Notes: a model not told the origin generated them from the sequence alone. A stretch of 64,000 bases of DNA from Lacrimispora xylanisolvens (GCA_017084465.1 CP070896.1:1736001-1800000); one strand, 5' to 3'. Numbered from the stretch's first letter, positions 1 through 11,248 are shown. Program-made: numbers and translations.

Positions 1-688
1 ATGTAAGCAAGTCCTCATAAAGTTCAAGAGCTCTTTTTGTCTGGCGGTTAACAATGGAAGTAACCATATCAAATATTTTATTGGTGGTCCGCTCTGTACA
101 GATCGCCATCACATCTTCATCAGTTATGACATCTCTTCCTAACGTAAAGCTAATCAGCTTTTCCAGCTCCATGCGGATATTTTCCATATCATCACCGGTC
201 ATATTATAAAAAAAGCTCCATGGTCTGTCCAGTCACCTTCTTTCCTTCTCTGGAAAGTAATGTTCCTGCCCACCTGACCAGCTGATTAATATCCTGACGC
301 TCCATCTCGGCGGCATAACCAAGTTCCTTTATCTTTTTTAAACATTTTGCTTCTCTTGTCCACCTCTGATTCCACAAACACCATACAGGTTGTATCCGGC
401 ATCTGTGGCAGATAGTTAACCAGTTCTTCTGCAGCCGCCTAATAAAAAATCCACTGTCTTCTACAAGGATCAATCGTTTCTCCGAAAAGGCATCGTATCA
501 GCTAGGCTTATGAGCTCCTTTACATCAATGGATTTTCCGCCAAACTGATTGAAATTCATGGTATCTCCCTGAGTTATGGCCGATTTCATCTGATTCTTGT
601 AGCTGTTTTTTAGAAATGCCTCTTCTCCATATAAGAGATAAACCGGCTTAAAACTGTTATTTTTTATATCCTGATTCAGGGTCTGCAT
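1..688 (-). CDS. holA: DNA polymerase III delta subunit (partial, frameshifted)
   Basis: Clamp-loader subunit that opens the beta sliding clamp. The N-terminus reads MQTLNQDIKNN..FKPVYLLYGEEAFL, the usual HolA opening. The C-terminus lies beyond base 1. I prefer ATG 688: AAAGGAG lies 11 bases upstream, whereas the in-frame GTG at 700 would sit on the Shine-Dalgarno itself. The gene is broken by about four single-base shifts: near 485-488 (A4 on the plus strand), near 440-450, at 334-339 (T6) and at 208-214 (A7). Joining frames gives the expected text (RLILVEDSGFF, then EELVNYLPQMPDTTCMVFVE, then KKIKELGYAAEMERQDINQL, then NMTGDDMENIRMELEKLISF). It directly follows comEC, as is common in Firmicutes. 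I infer sequencing errors, not a pseudogene. Confidence 0.9.
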
Positions 689-696
689 CGCATGTT

Positions 697-3168
697 TCAC
701 TCCTTTTCCTTCTTAACATTATACCCATGGTTCCTGGTTCCGTCAACGAAAGTTGAAAAACGGATCCTGGTTCCATCCGTTTCCAGCCTGACTGCTCCGT
801 TCATTCCAGTTCCAAACACCGTAACACTCCGCACATCAAAACGTTCTAACACTTCTTTATGAGGATGTCCGTAAGAATTTCCCTGTCCATAAGAAATCAC
901 AGCCCAGACAGGTGAAACTGCATCAAGAAATGATTCGCTGGATGAATATTTTGAGCCGTGGTGAGCCGTTTTTAAAACATTTACTTCACTTAATAACGGA
1001 TCTTTGTTTTTTTCAAGAAGAAGTTTTTCCTCCCGCTCCCCCATATCACCGGTAAACAGCATATGGCAATCACCATAGTCCATTTTAAGCACCTGGGATT
1101 CACCGTTAACATCTGTGGGTACGTCATCTTTTCCAGGATAAAGGCAGGTAATCGATAGCTTTCCTACCTTCATTACATCTCCCCCTGTCAGATACTGCAC
1201 GACGGCTCCCCTATCTTCCCCCAGTGTTGCCAGAGATTGTATTATTTCCTCATCCCCGCCCATGATAAGGGAGATATAAATTCTTAATCTGTATGTCCTC
1301 ACAGCTTTCCAGCAAATATTTTACTCCGCTTAAATGGTCCAGGTCCCCGTGGCTTACGAATGCATAATCAATCACCGATATACCAAGAGACTTCAGGCAT
1401 GGGGACAGTGTATACTCTCCCAGAGATTTCTTAGATGAACTTCCACCATCAACCAGCACGCATGCCTCTTCTGCCCTGAGCAAAATCCCATCTCCCTGCC
1501 CTACATCAAGAAACCATGCATCCAGTCCCTTCACCGGATCAGGTAATAAAAGAAATATGGATAATATATAAAATCCTGTCAGGAAAAGGAGTTTTCCTAC
1601 ATACGATATTTTTCTTTTTTCCGGGGAACTTTCATTTTCTCCCACGGTATCAATGCTTTTTTTCTCTGCTTCCTTTTCAACCCTGCTCAATAATCTCATT
1701 ATAAAGATACAACCAGTGAGAAGAACCCCATAAGCCACCAGCGTTCTTATACCAGGCCTGCCCAAAATAATATTGCTTCCCGGCATCCCCCTTGCAATGT
1801 TTAAAAGAATCTCATACAGAGACAATATATAATGCCCCGTTCCCGCTGCCGCAGTTCCAAGAACAGGACTTAAAGATCCAAATGCAATCACGCCCAGACC
1901 GGAACAGAGAACTCCGCCCATCAGAGGAATCACCAGCAAATTCAAAACCAGACCATAAGGCGGAATCTGGTAAAAAATGAAAGGCTGTTACAGGCAGAGT
2001 AATCATCTGCACCGCAAAGCAGGCTGAAATACTTCCAGAAAAAAGGCTATCCTTACCCAGCCAGCCTTGTATAAGGGGAGCGATTGCTCCTATTGCAAAT
2101 ACAGCACCGAAGGAAAGCTGAACACCTCCCTGCATCAGAAGAGACGGAGACTGAAAACCAAGAAAAAGTAACGACAACGAAGCTGCGGACAATAAATCAT
2201 AGGTTCTTCCAAGACAGGCAGCATAAAATCCCAGACACATCATCACCCCGGCACGCACCACAGAAGGACTTGCACCGGTTAATATACCATATAAAATCAG
2301 AAGCCCCATACTAACAAGACCTGCGCCCCAAAAGCCTGCACCAGCCTTTTTTATCAGTTTATAAAAAGAGAGTCCGATAAAAGACATATGAAGACCGCTG
2401 ATGGCAAGGAGGTGGGCAATTCCATTTTTCTGGTATAAATCCTTAATATCCCTGGAGATTCCCATTTTATCGCCCAGCACTGCAGCCGTAAATATCCCTG
2501 CATCCGTTTCTATTGCGTCCCGGTAAAGAAGCGCCTTACTATGGACTTTTAATTTTCTTAAAGACTCCAAAAGTGGAGACTTCCCCACATCTACTATATC
2601 AATCTCTTCAGCAAAAAGGGTAAAATCCACCCCCCAGAGACTGGTAGTAGCTCTTAAAATCAAACTCTCCCGGATTTCTTGCTTGTGAAAAGGGCTGTAC
2701 TTCACCCCGCACAGCAACAACCTGCCCGATTCCCAGAGATTTTAAAGAAGTACCTTCACACTCCTTTAAAGAAACCATGATTCCGGGAGGCTCATAAAGA
2801 ACCTCCTCCCACTTCCCTTTCATCATTTTTCTGATCCGGTTATCCTTCAGAGTCAGACTGACAACTCCCTTCTCTTCTGCAATCGATGAAATACTGCCCT
2901 GTATCTCTGTGTAATAATCTGTAATCTCTAAAAGCCGGGTATCCCGTTCTCTTAATTGATCTATCTCAAGACCTGCACGAGCCGATCCCAGATAGAAAAA
3001 AACAAGAGGCAAAAAGACCCAAAGCGGGTTTCTGCCTCTCCTGCAACCACAAAAAATCATCCCGGCAGCAATCAGCGCCGGAATAAAAAGCCAAGATGTC
3101 AAAGCCAGCAGTACGGCAGTCTCTCCAAGTACAAATCCCCCTGCAATCAGACATAATGGGCGTTTTAT
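697..3168 (-). CDS. comEC: ComEC/Rec2 DNA-uptake channel (frameshifted)
   Basis: Inner-membrane channel for single-stranded DNA import in natural transformation. About 822 residues once three +1 shifts are removed (C6 at 2630-2635, A6 at 1972-1977, C4 at 1254-1257). Order: N-terminal hydrophobic segments and OB-like domain (about 1-180), the Competence membrane domain with the hallmark AISGLHMSF (about residue 260), a run of membrane helices, and a C-terminal metallo-beta-lactamase domain (FLDVGQGDGILL, VSHGDLDHLSG, KTAHHGSKYSSS). The start is odd: the frame opens upstream as KRPLCLIAGGFVLGE, and the codon before it, 9 bases after GGAGG, is ATA at 3168-3166. No in-frame ATG occurs until well inside the first helix. 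The ATA may be a misread ATG or a rare start. It overlaps the end of the GerMN gene. Confidence 0.9.
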
Positions 3169-4151
3169 TGTTGTGTTCCTCCTGTTTCTTCTGTTGATTC
3201 CTCATTTTCCTTATTGTAATCCAGATTTCGCTCAAACTGCTGGTTCAAAGAAATGGAGTCCCGAAACATCACATCCTGAGAACCATTGACTGTGATCTGA
3301 ACCTTGTTAATGGATGAAACCGCAGCCAGAGAGTTGACGATGGAATAGATGGGGATATATTCCTTTACCTCCAGAGTGTTATTGAGAAATGAGGAGTCAA
3401 AATTGATGTAGCATACATTTTCATTGACCGACACATTGATCAGTTTGGTTTCCTTGGGCAGCGTAGGGTTTAATCCCGGTCTGCCAGGACCTGCGATCAG
3501 CTGTTCAATTACCAGCTTTTCCAGGGAAGTATTAATATTATGAACCACTTCTCTTGATTCTTTTACCAGCTTTTCTCCGCTTTCATCTGCAAAATACAAG
3601 GACAGTTCTGTCTTTTCAAATGAGTTGACATTGCTGATATTATCAATAAAATCCGTACTCTGCATTGGTCCCACCGGATTTCCGGTGCTGTCCATAAGCG
3701 GCTGTTCCGCTGTGTAGATTGCTACGTATGCTATTCCCTTGATCTGAGTCAGAGTTCTGACAAGAGCAGCCCTGCAAAGAATCTCTCTGGTGCTGTTCAT
3801 CATCGCATAATTATTATCAAAATACAGATACAACACTGTATCCTCCAGCTTATACCGCTCAAATCCCACCTTGTCCGGGACGGCTGCCTGCCGGTCTAAA
3901 TCCTTGGGAACGTTGCGCAGCTGTTCCATCAGATTTTTAATTTTCCAGTCTGTTTCCTCTTCTGATTCATCCACAGGCTTTTCAGGCATGGTATATGGCT
4001 GAGGCTCCATTTTGGTCATGGCCGAATTCAAATAGTAGATCTGATAAAGTTCCCCGCTATCCGTACTTTTTTCAGGTGCTCTACCTGAGCAGCCGGATAA
4101 AAAGCATACCACAGACAGCAGGAATATCAATATACCCATTCGTGGCTTCAT
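3165..4151 (-). CDS. GerMN-domain lipoprotein
   Basis: Predicted surface lipoprotein of 328 residues. It has a lipoprotein signal (ILIFLLSVVCFLSGC, Cys about 25), then two repeats typical of GerMN, around residues 100-160 (TVLYLYFDNNYAMMNSTREI) and 240-300 (VCYINFDSSFLNNTLEVKEY). Family members such as Bacillus GerM act in sporulation and germination, and related domains are found in lipoproteins paired with sensor kinases; the exact role here is unknown. Start ATG 4151 follows AGGAGGGATAGGG. It lies 17 bases after the stop of the sensor kinase. Because of a frameshift in the kinase the raw sequence reads as one 783-residue kinase-lipoprotein fusion; that fusion is an artefact. Confidence 0.85.
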   Translation of the reverse strand: MKPRMGILIFLLSVVCFLSGCSGRAPEKSTDSGELYQIYYLNSAMTKMEPQPYTMPEKPVDESEEETDWKIKNLMEQLRNVPKDLDRQAAVPDKVGFERYKLEDTVLYLYFDNNYAMMNSTREILCRAALVRTLTQIKGIAYVAIYTAEQPLMDSTGNPVGPMQSTDFIDNISNVNSFEKTELSLYFADESGEKLVKESREVVHNINTSLEKLVIEQLIAGPGRPGLNPTLPKETKLINVSVNENVCYINFDSSFLNNTLEVKEYIPIYSIVNSLAAVSSINKVQITVNGSQDVMFRDSISLNQQFERNLDYNKENEESTEETGGTQQ

Positions 4152-4168
4152 CCCTATCCCTCCTGTTC

Positions 4169-5613
4169 CTAAGAAATGTATGTAAGAGGAATACGTACAG
4201 TAAATGTAGTACCCTCTCCCTCTTTGCTCTGAAGCTTGATCGCTCCCTGATGCATCAGAACAATCTTTTTTGTTATGGATAAACCAAGCCCCGTTCCTCC
4301 AGTCTCCCCGGGACCTTGCCTTATCCACCCGGTAAAAGCGGTCAAATACCCGTTCCTGGAACTCTTCTGAAATTCCAATCCCTGAATCCGCAACTTTTAC
4401 ATAAAAGAACTTATGATCCGCATCAAGGGTAACCCGCACCCAGCCGCCTTCTATATTGTATTTAATGGCATTTTCAACTAGATTGCTCAGTGCCAGAGAC
4501 AGCTTCATCTCATCCACATCTGCCGTAACTTCCCGCATGCTTTCAAAGGTCAGTTCAATATTGCGCTTCCCGGCAATGGGACGAAGACGTTTTAAAATCA
4601 GTTCCAGCAGACCGTTAATTTTAACCTGGGCTACATTTAAGTTAGCACCTGCTGTCTTATCCATTCGAACAAGAGCAAGGAGATCGTCGATAATTTTATT
4701 CTCTCGTTCAATCTCTTCCGAAATATCGCTTAAGAACTCCCGGTACAGTTCCACCGGAGCATCCTCCATTCCAATGAGAGAATCTGCAAGTACACGAATG
4801 GACGTAATGGGGGTTTTTAGCTCATGTGAAACATTGGAAACAAACTCTTCCCTGGACTTGTCTACCGCTTTCAGTTTCTTTAACGTGGTATTAATGGAAT
4901 CCGAAATCTGCCTGGTCTCCTTGTAAACACGGGAGATAATATCTTCATCTATGTTTCCTTCTGCCGCACGGTTTAACATCCTCTGCAATTCCCGAAACGG
5001 CTTCATTAAAAGCTTTACCAGAAGAACTACCACAATTGCCAGTATGGAAATAATTAAAAGCTGCAAAAATGCTCCTTTATCCGATACTGTGACAATTCTG
5101 TTTAAAAGATCTTCAGAAGATGCCGTGATGATCATAACACCGTCAATCTCTTTTTCCTCACTATTGGAATAGATAGGAATTGTGAGAGAAAAATACTTTT
5201 TTTCCTGATTGTATTTGCTGCTGTTTTCACCGTTAAAGCAGCGGATCACTTCCTCTGATACATTGGTCTTACCTGCAGAGAGGGAAAAGGTATCGCTGAT
5301 AATACGAAAGCTCTTATTGATAATTACAATTCTTCCGTTAAACATATCCGCTTTCACAGCCATCTCATTATCTAACAGGGGATCTTTGGGATCCATTGTT
5401 AAATATCCAATCCTGGTCATCTTATTGCTTAATATCCAGCACTGGTTTTGGATCTCCTGCATTCGTGAATCAATCAGGTTTTGCCGGAATGCTCCCAACA
5501 GAACAGAGCTCCCCACAAAAAACCGGAATACTTCCTATAAACAAAAAGACGAGGATCAGAGTGACCTGCAGGCTGATAACGGGTTTTCGGCTGAATAGTT
5601 TATCCTGAAACAT
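4169..5613 (-). CDS. Membrane sensor histidine kinase (frameshifted)
   Basis: Two-component sensor kinase of 480 residues after correction. Order: first helix ([16 protein letters not shown]), extracellular sensor region (about 50-175), second helix ([18 protein letters not shown]), HAMP-like linker, DHp domain with the phospho-acceptor His in [19 protein letters not shown], and ATPase domain with N-box [11 protein letters not shown]1 DSGIGI, F-box [11 protein letters not shown] and G2 GTGLGLSI. Start ATG 5613 is 27 bases after degV. Two +1 shifts disturb it, at A6 5517-5522 (near residue 32) and C4 4306-4309 (between F-box and G2). No response regulator is encoded next to it, so its partner must lie elsewhere. 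Confidence 0.88.
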
Positions 5614-5640
5614 GGTCTCACCTCTCCAATCTCTGACTTA

Positions 5641-6507
5641 TCATAAATTTAATTTTTTGGTACACGTAACTGCCAGTGCACCCGGACCGATATGACAGGA
5701 AACGCTGAGGGAAAGATGATCCACATGGATCTCCCCTGTTTCCGGAAATAGCTCCTGAAGCTCCCGCTTAAATTCCTGAGCCGCTTCCAGACTATCTGAG
5801 TGTACAACTGCCATATGAGTCATAGCACCATTTGGATCATTAAAACGTTCATCCATGTCCTTTTTTATGGCTGCAATCATCATGGCTTTCGCCTGCTTCA
5901 TGGTTCTTGCTTTTGCAAATGCATCCAGCTTTTCTCCCTGAATGGTGAGAACCGGTTTAATCCGCAGAAAACTGCCAAGCAGTGCAGCCGCAGGAGTGAT
6001 TCTCCCCCCTTTTTTCAAATATTCCAGAGTATCCAGTGTGATATAAATGGTGGAGTCCATCTTAGTCTCCTCCAGTTTTTCCTTGATTGCCTGAGGGCTT
6101 ATCCCTTGATCTGCCATCTCCTTCGCATCAAGAACAGACTGCCTCTGGGTCACAGAGATTCTCTGATTATTAACAACAAACACCTTACCTTCATAATCTT
6201 CCGCCAGCATTATGGCTGTCTGACAGGAACTGCTTAATCCACTGGACATGGGTATGTGCACAATGGCATCGTATTCCTTTAACAGTTCATTCCATAAATC
6301 CATTAAATCACCGGGTGACGGCTGTGAGGTAGAAATATCCGCGCCGCTTTCCAGCTTTTCATAAAACTCCTGCTGGCTTAAGCTGATATCCTCATAATAC
6401 ATCTCTCCATCCATCATAAATGGCATGGGAACGACATAAATTCCAGCTTCCTTTCCCTGCTTCTGGGTAATTCCGCTGTTGCTGTCTGTAACGATCGCTA
6501 CTTTCAT
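5641..6507 (-). CDS. degV: DegV family fatty-acid-binding protein
   Basis: Full-length DegV protein (288 residues). The family binds a fatty acid between two domains and includes FakB, which hands fatty acids to the kinase FakA; no FakA partner is visible here. Diagnostic text is VAIVTDSNSGIT at the N-terminus, HIPMSSGLSSSCQTA around residue 90 (the Ser/Thr-rich fatty-acid pocket) and the C-terminal HIGPGALAVT. Start ATG 6507 follows GGAGAG. The sensor kinase follows 27 bases downstream, suggesting a shared transcript. Confidence 0.9.
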   Translation of the reverse strand: MKVAIVTDSNSGITQKQGKEAGIYVVPMPFMMDGEMYYEDISLSQQEFYEKLESGADISTSQPSPGDLMDLWNELLKEYDAIVHIPMSSGLSSSCQTAIMLAEDYEGKVFVVNNQRISVTQRQSVLDAKEMADQGISPQAIKEKLEETKMDSTIYITLDTLEYLKKGGRITPAAALLGSFLRIKPVLTIQGEKLDAFAKARTMKQAKAMMIAAIKKDMDERFNDPNGAMTHMAVVHSDSLEAAQEFKRELQELFPETGEIHVDHLSLSVSCHIGPGALAVTCTKKLNL

Positions 6508-6531
6508 TCCGGCTCTCCTTTATTTCTCAAA

Positions 6532-8302
6532 TTAAGTATTCTTCTCTGCTTCACTCACAGAGGTATAAAGCTGGTAGTACATGCCTTTCTTTAAAAGCAG
6601 TTCTTCATGATTTCCTTCCTCCGCAATGCTGTTATCGGAAAGAACTAAAATACGGTCTGCATTCTGTATGGTAGTCAGACGGTGTGCGATAGTCACCGTT
6701 GTCCTTCCTTTGGAAAGCCGTTCCAAAGACTGGGAAACCAGCTGCTCGCTTTCATTATCCAGCGCAGAAGTTGCCTCATCTAAAATCAGTACCGGCGGAT
6801 TTTTAAGGAATACTCTGGCAATACTGATTCTCTGTTTCTGACCTCCGGAGAGCTTTACACCACGTTCCCCAACGTATGTATTGTATCCATCCTTTAATCC
6901 TGTGATGAATTCATGAGCGCCTGCCATCCTGGCGGCCGAAACCACCTCTTCCATGGAAGCTCCTGGACGTCCGTATTCAATATTCTCAAATACGGTTCCT
7001 GAGAATAAGTAAACATCCTGCTGTACCACACCTACTGTGCTTCTTAAGCTCTTAAGGGTCACTTCCCGGATATCCTGACCATCAATTAAAATTCTTCCCT
7101 CAGTGGGATCATAAAACCGTGGTACCAGGCTGCAGAGAGTGGTTTTTCCGCCTCCCGACGGACCTACCAGAGCCACCTTTTCACCTGGTCTGATCCTTAA
7201 GTTGATGTGTGACAGAACTGGATTCCGGTCATCCGGATATTCAAAAGAGACATCTTCAAAAGAGATTTCCCCGTCGATCTTCGTCAGAGGTCTCGCCCCC
7301 CTCTTCATCAAATATATCTACATTGGCATCCATCAGTTCCATGAATCGGTCAATTCCTGTCATTCCTCTCTGGAACTGCTCTGCGAATTCAATAATTCTT
7401 CGTATGGTAGTCAGCAATGTACTGACATAAAGAGTGTATGCCACAAGATCTCCCGGCTCAATGAGACCTTTAATCATAAAAATACCGCCTGCAACGATTA
7501 CCACTACATACATCAGACCGTCAAACATCCGAATGGTATTCTGGAAAGCCGCCATATATTTATAAGTTTTACGCTTGATCTGTAAGAATTCCTGATTGTC
7601 CTTATTGAACTTCTCTATCTCTATCTTTTCATTGGCAAAGGCTCTTACCACCCTGTTTCCAAGCAGGCTGTCTTCTATCCTGGCATTGAGTTCACCTATG
7701 TGGTTTCTCTGGTGCTTAAACGCTTTTCTCACCTGTATGTTAAAATAGGTACAGGATACAGCCATGACCGGAATCAGCAGGAAAATAAGAATAGTTAAAG
7801 GGAGATTAATCCCAGACAGGATAATAAAAGAAATCACTGTCTTTAAAAATGCAATGAAAAATTCTTCCGGACAATGATGGGCAAACTCCGTCACCTCAAA
7901 TAAATCGCTGGTTATCCGTGACATAATCTGCCCGATCTTGGTGTTATTAAAATAATTATCAGAAAGCTTCTGGAGATGACCGAATGCATCCTCTCTCATA
8001 TCCGTCTCTATGGCAGCCCCCATCACGTGACCCGTATAAGCCATATAGAAACTAGCCATACCGTCAAGGATCCTCAGACCGAAATAAAGAGCCCCGATGC
8101 TTATAATAGTGCGGACCGTCAGTGCCGATAAATCCCGCAGCCCCTGATTGGTAATATACCGGAGAATCAGGGGCAGCACCATCTCACAAATAGTGGTTAA
8201 AGACGCACAGATTAAGTCCATTACCATGATTTTTGTATACTTTTTATAATAAGGCACAAAGCGCCTCAGCAATATGCCTGTTTTCATCTCTTTTTGATTC
8301 AT
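6532..8302 (-). CDS. ABC exporter, fused membrane and ATPase domains (frameshifted)
   Basis: Half-size ABC exporter of the MsbA/BmrA/LmrA type, 589 residues after correction. The transmembrane domain covers about 1-310 (six helices, RFVPYYKKYTKIMVMDLICA at the start) and the nucleotide-binding domain about 345-589, with Walker A GPSGGGKTT, signature LSGGQKQRISIAR, Walker B VLILDEATSALD and H-loop TIAHRLTT. It presumably works as a homodimer; the substrate cannot be told. A +1 shift in the C6 run at 7296-7301 splits the domains. Removing one base joins FDEEGARPLTKIDGEISFED. It starts 8 bases after an unknown cytosolic protein, likely cotranscribed. Confidence 0.88.
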
Positions 8303-8310
8303 ACGTTCCT

Positions 8311-9558
8311 CTACTCTGTTATGCGAATACTTTTTATCAGTTCCAAAGCCCAGTCTTTCTCCCCCGGTTTTCTGCTTACAATATTAATATTCATACGCTG
8401 GTCTTTATAAAGTACCTGGGCTGATACTCCATATCTGGTTTCTCCCGGCTTCTCCTCCGGTTCATAAAATGCAACCCTGACCTTTGCGTTATTCAGTTCA
8501 AAATCCAGAATCTCCTCAGGTTTGCCCTGTTCAAACCACTGGGATTTAAACTCCGCTTCACGTCCTGCAAAGACCGCTGCATAAATATAATAATCATGAC
8601 CGCCGTAATCTCTGCCGTCATAATAATGATCCATTGCGCTGTTATCTTCCTCATCGTATAAGAAATTCCCTGGCAGAGCAAAACTCATATTACCGATCTT
8701 ACGATAGACCAGATATTTTCTGCAACCAATGGAATCTTCAATGTCCATAAGATTCACAGACTTCATCTCCATGGGAGTATGGGAATCGAGAGCGCAGATG
8801 TCAAGATAGGTTTTATGGGGAAATGGGATATCCGGATCCATAACATATGCTTTTTCAAGAAGCTCTATAATCCTTTGATTTACATAAACGTCCTGAGTGC
8901 TCCGCTGGGAGGGCATAAAATAACAGGACTGGTTTAAAAGAACCATAGCACTGTTTCTGTAATATCTGGCATCTTTTGAAAGATCATTCCACACAAAAAA
9001 ATCCTTGGCAAATACCACACTCATACCGGAATGAACCATACCTGCGATCTCTTTAAATGAAAAAGACCGGATGTGGGTAATCAGCTTTCCTTCCTGCCTG
9101 GATGGAACATAGTAGATGGCAGGCCAGCAAAACATATATTCCCCTTTTTCATTCCAGCCGGATACTAAATCCATTAAATCGGAAAACCATTGGTAAAAAT
9201 ATTTTTGTCTCATAGCCAGAAAATCTCTTTTTATGAAATAACCGGTCCGGTCCTCTACTCTTAGTTTTAGTTTCTTCTCCCGTGCTGCTTCTTCTAAAAA
9301 TTCTACCACTGCAGCATGAAACCCGGGACCTGCAATGTTTGTCTGGCTCTCCCCCTGTAGCTTACGCTTATTCCAGTTAAACCAGATATATCCTTCCGGA
9401 CACAGCTGAACAAGCAGCATGCCTTCAATGCGAAAACACTGATATCCCATCTTCTTTGCCAGGTCCTTTACCATAAGCTCCGCAGACTGACTGTTCCAGG
9501 CAAATCCGGAAAATATTTTTTTCTTGGGCTCCAAAGAAAATCTGATTCTTATACTCAT
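8311..9558 (-). CDS. Unknown cytosolic protein
   Basis: Intact 415-residue protein I do not recognise. No signal peptide, no membrane helix and no familiar nucleotide or metal motif. The composition is rich in aromatic residues (many Tyr, Phe and Trp), including a YYDGRDYGGHDYYIYAAVF stretch near residue 315. The N-terminus is MSIRIRFSLEPKKKIFSGF; the C-terminus, RKPGEKDWALELIKSIRITE, resembles the ending of domains that report on secreted or envelope proteins, but this is only an impression. It sits 8 bases upstream of an ABC exporter, so it may serve it. It has its own possible promoter. Confidence 0.6.
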   Translation of the reverse strand: MSIRIRFSLEPKKKIFSGFAWNSQSAELMVKDLAKKMGYQCFRIEGMLLVQLCPEGYIWFNWNKRKLQGESQTNIAGPGFHAAVVEFLEEAAREKKLKLRVEDRTGYFIKRDFLAMRQKYFYQWFSDLMDLVSGWNEKGEYMFCWPAIYYVPSRQEGKLITHIRSFSFKEIAGMVHSGMSVVFAKDFFVWNDLSKDARYYRNSAMVLLNQSCYFMPSQRSTQDVYVNQRIIELLEKAYVMDPDIPFPHKTYLDICALDSHTPMEMKSVNLMDIEDSIGCRKYLVYRKIGNMSFALPGNFLYDEEDNSAMDHYYDGRDYGGHDYYIYAAVFAGREAEFKSQWFEQGKPEEILDFELNNAKVRVAFYEPEEKPGETRYGVSAQVLYKDQRMNINIVSRKPGEKDWALELIKSIRITE

Positions 9559-9587
9559 CTGAAATCCTTCCTAACATACCTTTCTAT

Positions 9588-9616
9588 ATTCTATCGTATT
9601 TTTGTTAGAAATGGAA
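9588..9616 (-). promoter_or_regulatory. Possible sigma-A promoter of the unknown-ABC exporter unit
   Basis: Minus strand: TTCCAT, 17-base spacer, TAGAAT, about 30 bases before ATG 9558. The -10 is good and the -35 weak. Confidence 0.45.
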
Positions 9617-9655
9617 GCACAAAACGTATATGGACAAAGTAATTTTCAAACTTTT

Positions 9656-9700
9656 ATAAAAAAGAAGACTGCCCAGTAGGTTTACCGGGAAGCCCTCTTC
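9656..9700 (-). terminator. Rho-independent terminator after gpmI
   Basis: On the minus strand, GAAGAGGGC pairs across a loop with a GCAGTCTTC-type arm (GAAGA/TCTTC outer stem), followed by TTTTTT. It starts 11 bases past the gpmI stop. Confidence 0.7.
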
Positions 9701-9710
9701 GTTTAGTACA

Positions 9711-11248
9711 TTAACGGACAATCAGTGTTTTTCCTGTCATCTCTTTCGGCTGTTCCATACCCAGAAGTTCAATTAATGTCGGTGCGATGTCTGCAAGGCA
9801 GCCGCCCTCTCTCAGCTTACAGGCCGGATCAGCATTTACCAGTATGAAAGGCACCGGATTGGTTGTATGGGCTGTAAACGGTTCACCCGTCTCATAATCC
9901 AGAAGCTGCTCTGCATTACCATGATCTGCGCAGATAAACATTACTCCGTTCATCTCCTTTACTGCATCTACAGTTCTTCCCACACACGCATCAACCGTTT
10001 CAATGGCCTTAATTGCTGCATCTTCAATACCGGTATGTCCAACCATGTCCGGATTTGCAAAATTCACGATGATAACATCGTATTTGCCGGAAGTCACAGC
10101 CTCTACCAGTTTGTCGCAGACAACCGGAGCGCTCATCTCTGGCTGCAAATCATAGGTAGCAACCTTTGGTGACGGTACTAAAATTCTGTCTTCTCCCTTA
10201 TTGGGTTCTTCCACACCGCCGTTAAAGAAGAATGTTACGTGTGCATATTTTTCTGTCTCAGCAATTCTGGCCTGAGTCATGTTGTGGTCAGCAAGGAATT
10301 GCCCAAATGTGTTGACAATTGCTTCCTTCTTAAATGCAACCAGCTTATTCTTAATTGTCTCATCGTAATCAGTGAAGCAGACATAAGTGAGATTCAGACG
10401 TTTCTCTCTCTCAAATCCTGTAAATTCATCATCGCAGAAAGCTCTTGTCAGCTCTCTTGCACGGTCAGGACGGAAGTTAAAGAAGATAACCGAATCGCCA
10501 TCCTCTACCACAGCAACCGGTGCTCCGTTCTCTGTCACAACAAATGGCTCTACAAATTCGTCATTCTTCTCTGCATCATAGGAAGCCTGAATACCAGCAG
10601 TTGCTGACTGGGCCTGATTTCCTTCTCCCTTTGTCAGTGCATCGTAAGCCCGTTTTACACGGTCCCAGCGGTTATCTCTGTCCATGGCATAATAACGACC
10701 GGAAACTGATGCTACTTTGCCTACGCCAAGCTCTTTCATCTTTGCTTCCAGCGCTTCCACAAAGCTTTTCCAGAAGCCGGAGGTGTATCACGGCCGTCTA
10801 AAAAGCAGTGAACATATACCTTCTCAAGGCCGTTTTTCTTAGCAAGTTCCAGTAATCCGTATATGTGGCCAATGTGGCTGTGAACGCCGCCGTCTGAAAC
10901 CAGTCCCCACATATGAAGTGCGGAATTGTTCTTTTTGCAGTTTTCCACTGCCTGTAAAAATTCTGGAACGGTAAAAAAGTCTCCGTCTGAAATCGCTTTT
11001 GTAATTCTGGTCAGTTCCTGATATACGATACGTCCGGCACCCATATTTAAATGGCCAACCTCAGAGTTGCCCATCTGGCCGTCCGGAAGACCGACTGCCA
11101 GGCCGCTGGCATTGCCTTTTACGTAGGGACACTGGCTCATCAGCTGGTCCATAACGGGAGTTCTCGCTTCACACACAGCATTATGGTCGCAGTTATTATT
11201 TAACCCGTAACCATCAAGGATCATTAATACAACCGGTTTTTTGCTCAT
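9711..11248 (-). CDS. gpmI: 2,3-bisphosphoglycerate-independent phosphoglycerate mutase (frameshifted)
   Basis: Glycolytic enzyme interconverting 3- and 2-phosphoglycerate with two Mn ions; 512 residues after correction, the normal family length. Seen: N-terminal metal site [10 protein letters not shown], catalytic Ser region [15 protein letters not shown] (about residue 62), [17 protein letters not shown], and C-terminal metal ligands in [18 protein letters not shown] and AHTTNPVPF. One base is missing in the T4 run at 10766-10769, splitting the protein after [10 protein letters not shown]. It has its own promoter and terminator, so it can be expressed apart from tpiA and pgk upstream. Confidence 0.95.

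Noticed and set aside
2966..3235. Possible separate gene at the start of comEC
   Set aside because: Its frame covers the GerMN end and then reads comEC out of frame; the comEC frame has the membrane-protein sequence expected.
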